Source: UBA2108 sp963925495
GTDB lineage: Bacteria; Bacteroidota; Bacteroidia; Flavobacteriales_G; Salibacteraceae
NCBI GenBank assembly: GCA_963925495.1
Contig: CAWUST010000016.1
Location: forward strand, 1-64,000
Direction: 5' to 3'
DNA: 64,000 nt
Shown here: positions 8,837 through 17,180 of the stretch, piece after piece
Layout: the number at the start of each line of letters is the position of its first letter
Numbering within the stretch: the first letter of the stretch is position 1
The notes under the pieces: model-generated
The model's input: the letters and a program-made list of their open reading frames with translations, nothing else
Told to the model about the DNA's origin: nothing
The model's database searches: none
Position numbers and translations under genes: made by a program

Positions 8837-8872
8837 TAAAAGCTTGGTGGCAATTCCAAACGAAATAAACAA

Positions 8873-9928
8873 ATGACAAAATCATTAAAAGCAAGAGGTC
8901 ACCTTTTATCTTCAACAGAAAACCAGTTGAACTTTTTAAATAATGGGATTTTTGCATCTGGAGAATGCGATACTTTCCAAAAACATTTAGAAAAACAAGG
9001 TTCTTGGCCATTAAAACCTAAAAAGTTAGAGATCTTTCAAATGAATTTAGGTTACATGTGTAACCAGACATGTAAACACTGCCACGTTGACGCTGGACCC
9101 GACCGTAAAGAAATTATGACCTGCGAAACCATGCAGTATTGCCTGGATATTATGAAATCTAGCGGAATAAAAACTTTAGATTTAACAGGAGGGGCTCCAG
9201 AAATGAATCCCGACTTTAGATGGCTTGTTCGTGAAGCAAGTAGAATTGGAGTTCAAGAAATAATTGTGAGATCTAACCTCACTATTATTATGGCCAATCC
9301 AAAATACCATGATTTACCTGAATTTTTCGCCCAAAACAATGTTCGTGTCGTTTCTTCTTTGCCTTATTACAAAAGAGATAAAACAGATAGACAACGAGGA
9401 GATGGTGTTTTTGACAAATCAATAAAAGCACTTCAAAAACTAAACGAAGTCGGATATGGAGTTTCTGATTCTGGGCTTTTCATGGATCTAGTTTATAACC
9501 CTTCAGGTGCCTTTTTGCCTGGCAATCAAGCCGAAATGGAGCAGGATTTTAAAGAAGCTTTACTCGCTGATTTTAATATCCGATTCAACAATTTATTTAC
9601 TATTACCAATCTACCAATATCTCGATTTTTGGAATATTTAATTGCCTCTGAGAATTACGAAGAGTACATGGAGAAATTAATTTTAGCTTACAATCCATCT
9701 GCTGTAGGAAATCTCATGTGTAAAAACACAATTTCTATTGATTGGAAAGGCTATATTTATGATTGTGACTTTAACCAAATGTTAGAAATGAGGATTTCCA
9801 TAAATTCTAGCCAACATATTTCAAACTTTGATGTTCAAAAAATTGAAAAAAGAAATATAAAGGTGAACCAACATTGTTTTGGATGTACGGCTGGTGCAGG
9901 AAGTAGTTGCCAAGGAACTGTTGCTTAG
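8873..9928 (+). CDS. arsS: Arsenosugar biosynthesis-type radical SAM protein ArsS
   Basis: The 351-residue radical SAM enzyme carries the cluster motif CX3CX2C (C63, C67, C70 in YMCNQTCKHCH) and the SAM-binding region LDLTGGAPEMNP. A C-terminal DUF3641-like auxiliary cysteine region contains MCKNT, YDCDFNQML and CFGCTAGAGSSCQG. This layout is characteristic of ArsS, proposed to act on the arsenosugar precursor built from SAM and dimethylarsenate. No arsM methyltransferase and no intact glycosyltransferase lie in the window; the adjacent glycosyltransferase is decayed (7447-7670). The gene ends 186 bp before a bidirectional terminator. Confidence 0.92.
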   Translation: MTKSLKARGHLLSSTENQLNFLNNGIFASGECDTFQKHLEKQGSWPLKPKKLEIFQMNLGYMCNQTCKHCHVDAGPDRKEIMTCETMQYCLDIMKSSGIKTLDLTGGAPEMNPDFRWLVREASRIGVQEIIVRSNLTIIMANPKYHDLPEFFAQNNVRVVSSLPYYKRDKTDRQRGDGVFDKSIKALQKLNEVGYGVSDSGLFMDLVYNPSGAFLPGNQAEMEQDFKEALLADFNIRFNNLFTITNLPISRFLEYLIASENYEEYMEKLILAYNPSAVGNLMCKNTISIDWKGYIYDCDFNQMLEMRISINSSQHISNFDVQKIEKRNIKVNQHCFGCTAGAGSSCQGTVA

Positions 9929-10115
9929 AAACAATAACTTGTTGTCAATAGTTTAATGATAATCCAGACTCGAGGAATTAAACTTATACGAATACTTACT
10001 CTTTAAAGAAATAGTTTTCAAAAGATATATTTCAAAAAAGTTTGAGCAGATTCCATGCTTTTTTTTGATCTGTTTTGAGAAATAATTACGTAGTGACGAT
10101 TTGGAATAACTTATA

Positions 10116-10151
10116 AAAAAGGGAGATGAATTGGCATTCAGCCCCCTTTTT
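10116..10151. terminator. Bidirectional terminator between arsS and the OB-fold gene
   Basis: AAAAAGGG (10116-10123) pairs with CCCTTTTT (10144-10151) across a 20-nt loop. It separates the convergent genes ending at 9928 and 10216. The rest of 9929-10215 has no recognisable gene. Confidence 0.65.
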
Positions 10152-10215
10152 ATTGTAGAGGCTTTGCTCCTATTATCTAACCTTTAGTCTAAAATAAAGC
10201 AGAAGTCTATGAGGA

Positions 10216-10671
10216 TTATTCGCTTTTAACCAATGAGCAACCTGAAATATCTGGTCCCATCAACTTACCATCACACTTACCTCTAATTGTTATAATTTGA
10301 CCTTTGCTTAAACTAGCAGCTTCACTGTTATGAGACTTGCTAAAAGTACATCCAACACCAACTATTTCGTATTCGTTGTTTATTAGTCCGTTAAGTTTAA
10401 TTACAATATCGTCACTAAAATTCTTACTGATGTCGATGATTTTTCCTTTGACTTCAACAACTTTGTCTTTATATTTATTATCAGCTGCAACTTCATTATC
10501 ATCATAATCTTTGTATATCTGAGTTGAGCTAATTTGAATGGCTTCTTCTGTTTCAAGTTTCTCAACTACTTCTTTTTCTGTTTCCTCTTCACCACTAGCT
10601 ACAGCTAAAACAAAAAAAACTCCGAGTAACATTATTGAGTAAAACAAATTGTTTTTGATATAATTTTTCAT
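10216..10671 (-). CDS. Exported OB-fold (tRNA_anti-like) protein
   Basis: The 151-residue protein starts with a hydrophobic signal or anchor segment (about 8-26), then an acidic linker. It then has a domain matching the OB-fold family called tRNA_anti-like (PF12869): a helix in SSTQIYKDYDDNEVAADNKY, the strand DKVVEVKGKIIDI, and a closing strand IITIRGKCDGKL. Many Bacteroidota have such small exported OB proteins of unknown function; nucleic acid binding should not be assumed. There is no lipobox Cys. Its 5' side faces the VanZ-like gene divergently. Confidence 0.75.
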   Translation of the reverse strand: MKNYIKNNLFYSIMLLGVFFVLAVASGEEETEKEVVEKLETEEAIQISSTQIYKDYDDNEVAADNKYKDKVVEVKGKIIDISKNFSDDIVIKLNGLINNEYEIVGVGCTFSKSHNSEAASLSKGQIITIRGKCDGKLMGPDISGCSLVKSE

Positions 10672-10757
10672 AATTTTTTATAATATTTGATTACAAAAAG
10701 AAAAAAAAAAAAATTTACATAAAAATAATTTTTTCGGTATTCCCCATTTTTTTTGGT

Positions 10758-11051
10758 TTGTTAATATACTTTAATCCATTGATTGATAATTCATATATTA
10801 GAAATTATGGACCTGATTTTTTATGGTCATTTAGTCTCTTTTTTACACAATACACTTTTAATTCATTTAATGGGAACATATTATGTATATCAGCAAGCTC
10901 ATTATTAATTAGTTTTTTATATGAATTTGGTCAAAAATTCAGTTATTTAGACGGAACGTTCGATTTTTTTGATTTAATTACTTATTTAATTGGATTTTTA
11001 GTGGCTTACCTGACTATGTATATTTTAAAAAGAGGGGAACGTCAAAGCTAG
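10758..11051 (+). CDS. Small VanZ-like membrane protein, start uncertain
   Basis: The 97-residue frame from TTG at 10758 has hydrophobic helices around residues 20-33, 38-52 and 70-90. It contains FGQKFSYLDGTFDFFDLITY, which matches the VanZ-family pattern ExxQ...GTFDxxDxxxNxxG. Upstream of the TTG the same frame stays open and encodes a further hydrophobic segment (KIIFSVFPIFFGLLIYFNP), so the true N-terminus probably lies before 10758. No ATG, GTG or TTG is in frame there, and the open stretch begins at an A13 homopolymer (10701-10713). A slippage event, frameshift or sequencing error in that run would explain it. VanZ-like proteins are common, with mostly unknown roles. Confidence 0.6.
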   Translation: MLIYFNPLIDNSYIRNYGPDFLWSFSLFFTQYTFNSFNGNILCISASSLLISFLYEFGQKFSYLDGTFDFFDLITYLIGFLVAYLTMYILKRGERQS

Positions 11052-11066
11052 ACTAACAATCAAAAA

Positions 11067-11101
11067 AGCGGAATAGTGAGCTTAAACTCAACTATTCCGC
11101 T
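11067..11101 (-). terminator. Strong intrinsic terminator after tRNA-Arg
   Basis: AGCGGAATAGT pairs with ACTATTCCGCT, extended by GAG/CTC, and is followed on the minus strand by a T6 run. It lies 2 bp beyond the 3' end of the tRNA, so it ends the metG/tRNA transcript. It also lies just past the stop of the convergent VanZ-like gene. Confidence 0.85.
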
Positions 11102-11102
11102 C

Positions 11103-11177
11103 TGGTACCCCCAGCAAGAATCGAACTTACATCTAAAGTTTAGGAAACTTCTATTCTATCCATTGAACTATGGGGGC
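11103..11177 (-). tRNA. tRNA-Arg (anticodon CCT), CCA encoded
   Basis: The minus strand folds into a cloverleaf. The acceptor GCCCCCA/TGGGGGT is closed by a G.U, the D arm has GTTC/GAAT, and the anticodon stem GAAGT/ACTTT holds the loop TTCCTAA (anticodon CCT). The T arm is GTAAG-TTCGATT-CTTGC, followed by discriminator A and an encoded CCA. Anticodon CCU reads AGG. The gene sits 16 bp after the metG stop on the same strand and before a strong terminator, so it may be co-transcribed with metG. Confidence 0.95.
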
Positions 11178-11193
11178 AGAAAAACGTAATAAC

Positions 11194-13218
11194 TTATCTT
11201 ATTTCACTTCCACTTCCCACCTCTTTTTCAGGAGAAACAAAAGCAAGGTTTCCTTCAAAATCTTCAGCCATAAGAATCATTCCTTCGGATTCCACACCAC
11301 GAATTTTTCGGGGCGCTAAATTAAGTAGAACGCTCACTTTTTTACCGATAATTTCATCGGCTTTGTAATGCTCCGAAATCCCAGAAACAACGGTCCTCTT
11401 ATCTATTCCTGTATCTATTAAAATCTTTAGCAGCTTATTGGCTTTTGGGACTTTTTCAGCTTCTAATATCGTACCTACTCGAATATCCATTTTTGTGAAA
11501 TCATCAAAAGAAACCAACTCTTTCTGAGCTACTATATTTTTAGCTGCCTCTTTTTTCTTCTTATTATCCTCCAATTTTTCGATTTGTTTCTGAACTAACT
11601 CGTCTTCAATTTTATCAAACAATAGCCCTACATTACTAATTGAATTATCCTTGTTTAATATTGCTTTTAACTTTTTGGATGTATTCGGTAAAAAAGGCTT
11701 TAAAACCTCTTCTAATTCTTTACATATCTGAACGGCAACGGCAATAATAGTTTTTGTCCTTTCCGGATCCGTTTTGATCTTTTTCCAAGGCTCTTCGTCC
11801 GCTAAATATTTATTTCCTGTTCTAGCGACATTCATTGCTTCTGTCTGTGCTTCCCGAAATTTAAAAGCCAATATTAACTCATTAATTTTATTTCTTGAAA
11901 CCTTTATTTGCGTTAGGATACTTGAGTCTAATTCACTTAAATTAGTCAATTCGGGAATCACCGAATCATAATATTTCCCAGTAAGAACTACAACTCTATT
12001 TATAAAGTTCCCTAAAATTGCCACCAATTCGTTATTGACTCTTGCTTGGTAATCCTTCCAAGTAAACTCACTGTCTTTACTTTCGGGCGCAATAGAAGTA
12101 AGAACATATCGCAATTCATCTTCCTTGCCTGGAAAGTCTTCCAAATATTCATGTAACCAAACCGCCCAATTCCTACTCGTAGAGAGTTTGTCTCCTTCTA
12201 AATTTAAAAACTGATTTGCCGGAACGTTTGTTGGAAAGTTAAATCCACCATGAAGTTTAAGTAAAATCGGAAATATGATACAATGGAAAACGATATTATC
12301 CTTGCCAATAAAATGAACTAATTCAGAATCATCAGATTTCCAATAATCCTCCCAGTCTTTTCCTTCAGCTTTTGCCCAATTCTTAGTAGCTGAAATATAT
12401 CCTATTGGCGCGTCTAACCAAACATAAAGTACTTTTTCATCTGCTCCTTCAACCGGAACTTTAACGCCCCAATTTAAATCACGAGTCATAGCCCGGGATA
12501 GTAAGCCTCCGTCGATCCACGACATACATTGCCCGACTACATGTTTTCGCCAAGATTTTGGATTATGATGTTGTTTGCCATCTAAAACTCCATTTTCAAT
12601 CCAATCTTTTAACCACACTGATTCGTTCTGCATTGGCAAATACCAATGAGACGTTTCTTTCATTATAGGAGAGTTTCCGCTTATGGTAGATTTCGGATTA
12701 ATTAGTTCTTTTGGGCTCAGTGTAGATCCGCAACTTTCACATTGGTCTCCATAAGCTTTATCAGAATGACATTTTGGACATTCCCCAACTATATATCGGT
12801 CCGCCAAAAATTGTTGATTTTCCACATCAAAATATTGTTTAGAGGTTTTTACTTCAAAAGCATTTTTATCATTAAGCTCCTTGAAAAAATCTTGTGCGGT
12901 ATTGTTGTGAATTTCCGAAGAAGTTCTATCGTAAATATCGAAACTAATCCCAAAATCTTTAAAAGCTTTTTTATTTATTTCGTGGTATTTGTCAACAATA
13001 TCCTGAGGACTAACCCCTTCTTTTTTAGCTCGCAATGTAATTGCTGCTCCATGTTCATCAGAACCACAGATAAATGCCACATCTTCTCCACAGTTCCGCA
13101 GGTGTCGAACATAAATATCGGCTGGTAAATATGCACCTGCAATATGCCCAATATGAAGTGGTCCATTAGCATAAGGAAGTGCTGAAGTAACGAGATGTCT
13201 TTTGTGTTTATTAATCAT
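11194..13218 (-). CDS. metG: Methionyl-tRNA synthetase with C-terminal tRNA-binding domain
   Basis: It charges tRNA-Met. The 674-residue class I synthetase has the HIGH motif at residues 22-25, a zinc-binding insert (CPKCHSDKAYGDQCESCGS), and the KMSKS-type loop KLSTSR near residue 343. An anticodon-binding helical domain follows, then a C-terminal EMAPII/Trbp111-like OB domain (from about 570, starting VSFDDFTKMDIRVG) that improves tRNA binding. It starts with ATG at 13216-13218. A divergent TATATTTG box lies at 13256-13263. tRNA-Arg follows directly. Confidence 0.98.
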   Translation of the reverse strand: MINKHKRHLVTSALPYANGPLHIGHIAGAYLPADIYVRHLRNCGEDVAFICGSDEHGAAITLRAKKEGVSPQDIVDKYHEINKKAFKDFGISFDIYDRTSSEIHNNTAQDFFKELNDKNAFEVKTSKQYFDVENQQFLADRYIVGECPKCHSDKAYGDQCESCGSTLSPKELINPKSTISGNSPIMKETSHWYLPMQNESVWLKDWIENGVLDGKQHHNPKSWRKHVVGQCMSWIDGGLLSRAMTRDLNWGVKVPVEGADEKVLYVWLDAPIGYISATKNWAKAEGKDWEDYWKSDDSELVHFIGKDNIVFHCIIFPILLKLHGGFNFPTNVPANQFLNLEGDKLSTSRNWAVWLHEYLEDFPGKEDELRYVLTSIAPESKDSEFTWKDYQARVNNELVAILGNFINRVVVLTGKYYDSVIPELTNLSELDSSILTQIKVSRNKINELILAFKFREAQTEAMNVARTGNKYLADEEPWKKIKTDPERTKTIIAVAVQICKELEEVLKPFLPNTSKKLKAILNKDNSISNVGLLFDKIEDELVQKQIEKLEDNKKKKEAAKNIVAQKELVSFDDFTKMDIRVGTILEAEKVPKANKLLKILIDTGIDKRTVVSGISEHYKADEIIGKKVSVLLNLAPRKIRGVESEGMILMAEDFEGNLAFVSPEKEVGSGSEIR

Positions 13219-13255
13219 GCTATTTTTCTACTTTTACCCGAAGGCAAATCAGCCA

Positions 13256-13263
13256 CAAATATA
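13256..13263 (-). promoter_or_regulatory. -7 box TATATTTG of metG
   Basis: It matches TAnnTTTG on the minus strand in the 56-bp gap between metG and the divergent LD-carboxypeptidase gene, 37 bp before the metG ATG. Confidence 0.5.
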
Positions 13264-13274
13264 ATTTTTAAGCG

Positions 13275-14174
13275 ATGATTATTCCACCTTATTTAAAACC
13301 TGGTGACAGGGTTTCCATTGTAAGTCCTGCCAAGGTAATTTTGGAAAAAGAAATAGTATTTGCAGTTGAAGAGCTGGAAAAAAGAGACTTAATTGTTGAG
13401 CTTGGAAAAAATGTTTTTGGGTCATGGAATCGTTTTTCGGGCACTGATTCAGAAAGACTCTCCGATGTCCAAAACGCCTTTGATAACCCTGAAATTAAAG
13501 CAGTTTTTTTTGCCCGAGGCGGCTATGGATCGGTCCGAATCATTGACAACATCAGTTTTACTAAATTTATAGAAAAGCCAAAATGGCTAGTCGGTTATAG
13601 CGACATTACTGTTTTTCATCAACATGTAAACTCAAATTTTGGAATTGCTACTTGCCATGGAACAATGCCTTTAAACATGATCAAATCGGAACTTAACCAC
13701 CAGTCTACGAAAGCCTTGATTGACCTTCTTTTCAATATTCCTTCATTAATTTCTTGTAATTACCACAAACTAAATAATCTCGGAAAAACAAAATCTGAAA
13801 TTGTAGGGGGGAACCTTTCCGTTCTGTGTTCTTTAATTGGGACTAATAGTTTTATTGATCCCGCGGGGAGAATATTATTTATTGAAGATATTTGTGAGGA
13901 ATTATACCATCTTGACAGAATGATGTTTCAGCTTAAAAAAACAGGAATACTAAATAAATTAGAAGGGTTAATTGTAGGCGGCTTTACTGGAATGACAGAT
14001 GTTTCCGGATGGTTTGATAAACAAGCATATGATATAATAAATGATTATGTAAGAGAATTTAACTATCCAAAAACTTTCGGATTTCCTTCAGGTCACACTG
14101 CCTTGAACCTTCCTTTAATTTTCGGGCAAAATTTGGAGTTAGTTATTTCTAATAATAAAACTTCGCTAAAATAA
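13275..14174 (+). CDS. Muramoyltetrapeptide (LD-) carboxypeptidase, peptidase family S66
   Basis: It removes the terminal D-Ala from the tetrapeptide of recycled muropeptides. The 299-residue protein keeps the S66 Ser-Glu-His triad: Ser109 in GYSDIT, Glu204 in FIEDI, and His274 in SGHTALN. The nearby RGGYGSVR (81-88) and GGNLSVL (178-184) motifs are also present. There is no signal peptide, as expected for the cytoplasmic LdcA type. The gene is divergent from metG and ends in a hairpin at 14175-14207. Confidence 0.93.
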   Translation: MIIPPYLKPGDRVSIVSPAKVILEKEIVFAVEELEKRDLIVELGKNVFGSWNRFSGTDSERLSDVQNAFDNPEIKAVFFARGGYGSVRIIDNISFTKFIEKPKWLVGYSDITVFHQHVNSNFGIATCHGTMPLNMIKSELNHQSTKALIDLLFNIPSLISCNYHKLNNLGKTKSEIVGGNLSVLCSLIGTNSFIDPAGRILFIEDICEELYHLDRMMFQLKKTGILNKLEGLIVGGFTGMTDVSGWFDKQAYDIINDYVREFNYPKTFGFPSGHTALNLPLIFGQNLELVISNNKTSLK

Positions 14175-14207
14175 AAACCCTCAACCGGGATTACCAATTG
14201 AGGGTTT
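14175..14207. terminator. Bidirectional terminator
   Basis: AAACCCTCAA pairs with TTGAGGGTTT around a 12-13 nt loop, between the convergent LD-carboxypeptidase and small TPR genes. Confidence 0.8.
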
Positions 14208-14229
14208 AGAACAAAAAGTTAATTTTATA

Positions 14230-14436
14230 CTAGATTTTAACGCCAGCTTCTTTTAAAAATCGATTGTATTCTTTTTTAAACATTTCAGATTCAGGAGCAA
14301 GTTCTATGGCTTTCTCATAATGTGAAACAGCATCAACATAAAGACCATTCACTTTACAGTATTTAGCCAAAACCATATGATATATGGCTGAGTTATCATC
14401 GCCATCTTTTTCTATTTCAGTCAAATCCTTTTTCAT
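14230..14436 (-). CDS. Small TPR-like protein
   Basis: The 68-residue protein holds essentially one and a half tetratricopeptide repeats: AKYCKVNGLYVDAVSHYEKAIELAP has the TPR positions (G/Y/A/A/P). It lacks a signal peptide. Such short TPR proteins usually mediate contacts with another protein, but no partner can be named. It converges on the LD-carboxypeptidase gene and is divergent from ispG. Codon use is similar to neighbours, and the gene is preceded by a minus-strand ATG at 14434-14436. Confidence 0.65.
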   Translation of the reverse strand: MKKDLTEIEKDGDDNSAIYHMVLAKYCKVNGLYVDAVSHYEKAIELAPESEMFKKEYNRFLKEAGVKI

Positions 14437-14527
14437 TGTAGAAACTTCTTCACTAGAAGGAATTAAAGAAAAAGTACACTAGGTTTTTGTTTTCATTTTT
14501 TAGCCCCAAAAATTGGATTGATGTTAA

Positions 14528-14535
14528 TACTTTTG
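14528..14535 (+). promoter_or_regulatory. -7 box TACTTTTG of ispG
   Basis: It matches TAnnTTTG, 8 bp before the ATG at 14544. Its position inside the longer possible reading frame argues that translation starts at 14544 and not at the ATG at 14487. Confidence 0.55.
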
Positions 14536-14543
14536 TGCTAATT

Positions 14544-16472
14544 ATGGAAAGTGAAAAATATTGCGAAAGCCTCACAAAATATCAAAGATTTCAAACAAGA
14601 GAAATTGCTATTGGTAAATTAAAAATTGGGGGTGATAATCCAATCGTTATCCAATCTATGACAACTACCGATACCATGGATACTTTAGGAACTGTGGAAC
14701 AATCGATAAGGATGATTGACGCTGGCTGTGAATTGGTTAGAATAACGGCCCCTAGTAAAAAAGAAGCAGAAAATCTTCAGAATATTAAAGACGAATTAAA
14801 TAAAAGAGGTTATTTCACTCCTCTTGTAGCAGACATACACTTCACTCCAAATGCAGCTGAAATTGCTGCTAAAATTGTTGAGAAAGTAAGAGTTAACCCT
14901 GGAAATTATGCCGATAAAAAAAAGTTTGAGGAAATTGACTATACCAATAAATCCTATGATCTAGAGCTTAAGAGAATAAAAAAACGATTTTTGCCTTTGG
15001 TTCACATTTGCAAAGAACATGGAACTGCCATGCGAATTGGAACTAACCACGGATCTTTATCTGATAGAATTCTAAGCCGATATGGAGATACTCCTTTGGG
15101 AATGGTTGAGTCTGCAATGGAGTTTCTTAGAATTTGTGAAGAAGAAGAATATTATAATTTAGTATTAAGCATGAAAGCTTCGAACCCAAAGGTTATGGTT
15201 GAAGCTTATCGCCTTTTGGTAAACCACATGCTAAAAGAAAATATGAATTATCCTCTTCATTTGGGAGTAACAGAAGCAGGTGAGGGTGAAGATGGAAGAA
15301 TTAAATCAGCTGTCGGAATTGGTGCGTTGTTAGAAGACGGATTGGGGGACACTGTTAGGGTTTCTCTTACTGAAGAACCTGAAGCAGAAATTCCAGTTGC
15401 TCAAGAATTAGTAAATCGATATAAGACCAGATCGAAACATGAAATAATTCCAGAAATAGAAAAGAATCCCATTCATGTGTTTGATTTTAAAAGAAGAGTT
15501 ACCCTTGATATAAAAAATATTGGGGGTCATCACCCACCCGTAGTTATTGCCGATCTATCACATAAAAAAAACATTTCGGCAGCTACTTTATTCGCATTTG
15601 GAAATCAATATTCTGTCCCAAATGACAAATGGAACATTACAGATCAAGCCACAGACTATATATTTATTGGCGATAAAGAAATAGATTTTGAAATACCTGG
15701 AACTTTAAGTGTAATTCAGATGCACAAGACTTGGTTAAACAACCCTAAAAAAGTAAGGCATTATCCTTTTATAAATGCTGAAGATTACGTTCAAAAAATT
15801 TCTTGTTCTCCAGATTTGAATTTCGTCTATGCCTGCTTAAGTGATATGAACCAAGATTTAATTGAAAAACTTAAATTGGATAAAACTGCGGTTCTATTAA
15901 TTGACACCTACAACAAACATGGCCTTGCTGAACAACGCCGATTGTTTATTGACCTTATGAATGCGGACTGTAAAACACCTGTTATTATTGGCCGTGCATA
16001 TGGAGAGTTAAGTTCTGATCAATTCCAATTATATAGTTCGACAGATCTAGGAGGCCTATTAATTGATGGGCTTGGAGATGGTGTTTTCTTGGCTCCAGAA
16101 AAATGTGGTTCCGATCAATTTATCAATCAAACCGCCTTTGGAATCTTACAAGCCACAAGAACACGAATTTCAAAAACGGAATACATATCATGCCCAAGTT
16201 GTGGTCGAACTCTTTTTGATTTACAGGAAGTTACTGCTAAAATTAGATTTCGAACGGAGCATTTAAAAGGACTTAAAATAGGCATAATGGGGTGCATAGT
16301 AAATGGCCCTGGGGAAATGGCAGATGCCGATTACGGATATGTAGGAACTGGAAAAGGAAAAATTTCTCTATACAAAGAAAAAGAAGTAGTTCAAAAAAAT
16401 GTGCCCGAAAAAGAAGCTGTTGATCAACTTATCGAATTAATTAAAAAACATGGTGATTGGGCGGAGGTTTAA
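14544..16472 (+). CDS. ispG: (E)-4-hydroxy-3-methylbut-2-enyl-diphosphate synthase, large form
   Basis: It is the penultimate enzyme of the MEP isoprenoid pathway, converting MEcPP to HMBPP with a [4Fe-4S] cluster. The 642-residue protein is the long form found in plants, Chlamydiae and Bacteroidota. An N-terminal TIM barrel (GGDNPIVIQSMTTTDT at the start) is followed by an inserted domain of about 250 residues. The C-terminal cluster domain carries SCPSCGRTLFDLQ and GCIVNGPGEMADADYGYVG. I chose the ATG at 14544; an upstream ATG at 14487 would add 19 poorly conserved residues and would place a good promoter box inside the gene. The SDR gene follows 27 bp downstream. Confidence 0.96.
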   Translation: MESEKYCESLTKYQRFQTREIAIGKLKIGGDNPIVIQSMTTTDTMDTLGTVEQSIRMIDAGCELVRITAPSKKEAENLQNIKDELNKRGYFTPLVADIHFTPNAAEIAAKIVEKVRVNPGNYADKKKFEEIDYTNKSYDLELKRIKKRFLPLVHICKEHGTAMRIGTNHGSLSDRILSRYGDTPLGMVESAMEFLRICEEEEYYNLVLSMKASNPKVMVEAYRLLVNHMLKENMNYPLHLGVTEAGEGEDGRIKSAVGIGALLEDGLGDTVRVSLTEEPEAEIPVAQELVNRYKTRSKHEIIPEIEKNPIHVFDFKRRVTLDIKNIGGHHPPVVIADLSHKKNISAATLFAFGNQYSVPNDKWNITDQATDYIFIGDKEIDFEIPGTLSVIQMHKTWLNNPKKVRHYPFINAEDYVQKISCSPDLNFVYACLSDMNQDLIEKLKLDKTAVLLIDTYNKHGLAEQRRLFIDLMNADCKTPVIIGRAYGELSSDQFQLYSSTDLGGLLIDGLGDGVFLAPEKCGSDQFINQTAFGILQATRTRISKTEYISCPSCGRTLFDLQEVTAKIRFRTEHLKGLKIGIMGCIVNGPGEMADADYGYVGTGKGKISLYKEKEVVQKNVPEKEAVDQLIELIKKHGDWAEV

Positions 16473-16499
16473 TCCAAATTGTGTCGTAACTACTTAGCT

Positions 16500-17165
16500 A
16501 TGAGAGTTGTAATTGTAGGAGCAAGCGGATTAATTGGACAAGAATTACTTGATTTATGTTTAGGCGATAAAACAATTGATGATGTCTACATTTTAGTGCG
16601 CAAACCACTCGAAATAAAACACGAAAAACTCACACAAACTTTAGTAAACTATGACTCCCTGGCAGAAAATGTAATTCCGGAAAAAGTGGATGTTTTGTTT
16701 AATTGTCTTGGAACAACCATAAAGAATGCGGGAAGTGAAGAAGCCTTTACTAAAGTGGATTTCACATATGTATCTAAAATAGCCACTCTTGCTCATAAAA
16801 AAGGAGTGGATAAGCTCATTTCTATAAGTTCTATGGGTGCAGATATTCATTCCAAAACACTTTATTACAGAGTTAAAGGGATGAAAGAAGATTTTCTAAT
16901 GAATGATTGCGGAATAGATAATGTATTTATTGTTCGACCTTCGTTGCTCCTCGGAAATCGAAAAGAATTTAGATTGGGCGAGGAAATCGGGAAGGTTTTT
17001 ATGCGTCTTTTTAATCTCTTCTTTTTGGGCTCTTTAAAACAATATAAAGCAATACCAGCTATAACCGTTGCTCAGGCAATGCTTAACCTTACTAAAATAA
17101 ATGAAAGTGGTAAAAAAATTATTTTAAACGAAGGTCTAAAAACAATTGCCGAGGCAACGATTTAA
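16500..17165 (+). CDS. Atypical SDR/NAD(P)-binding oxidoreductase
   Basis: The 221-residue Rossmann protein starts MRVVIVGASGLIGQELL, the GxxGxxG dinucleotide motif. It continues with VDVLFNCLGTTIKNAGSEE and the ISSMGADIHSKTLYYRVKG segment, whose YxxxK is typical of atypical SDRs of the HTATIP2/NmrA-like type. Substrate cannot be read from sequence. It follows ispG by 27 bp on the same strand and is probably co-transcribed. I prefer the ATG at 16500 over a TTG 21 bp earlier, because the Rossmann strand begins right after it. Confidence 0.8.
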   Translation: MRVVIVGASGLIGQELLDLCLGDKTIDDVYILVRKPLEIKHEKLTQTLVNYDSLAENVIPEKVDVLFNCLGTTIKNAGSEEAFTKVDFTYVSKIATLAHKKGVDKLISISSMGADIHSKTLYYRVKGMKEDFLMNDCGIDNVFIVRPSLLLGNRKEFRLGEEIGKVFMRLFNLFFLGSLKQYKAIPAITVAQAMLNLTKINESGKKIILNEGLKTIAEATI

Positions 17166-17180
17166 AATTCAAACCTTCTT

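Noticed and set aside
10021..10078. A second possible terminator in the arsS-OB-fold gap (A6G...GCT8)
   Set aside because: The stem is short, interrupted and AT-only apart from one GCA/TGC; the hairpin at 10116-10151 is far better.
14487..14543. Upstream ATG of ispG giving a longer N-terminus
   Set aside because: A good -7 box lies at 14528-14535 inside the extension, and the extra residues do not resemble IspG.
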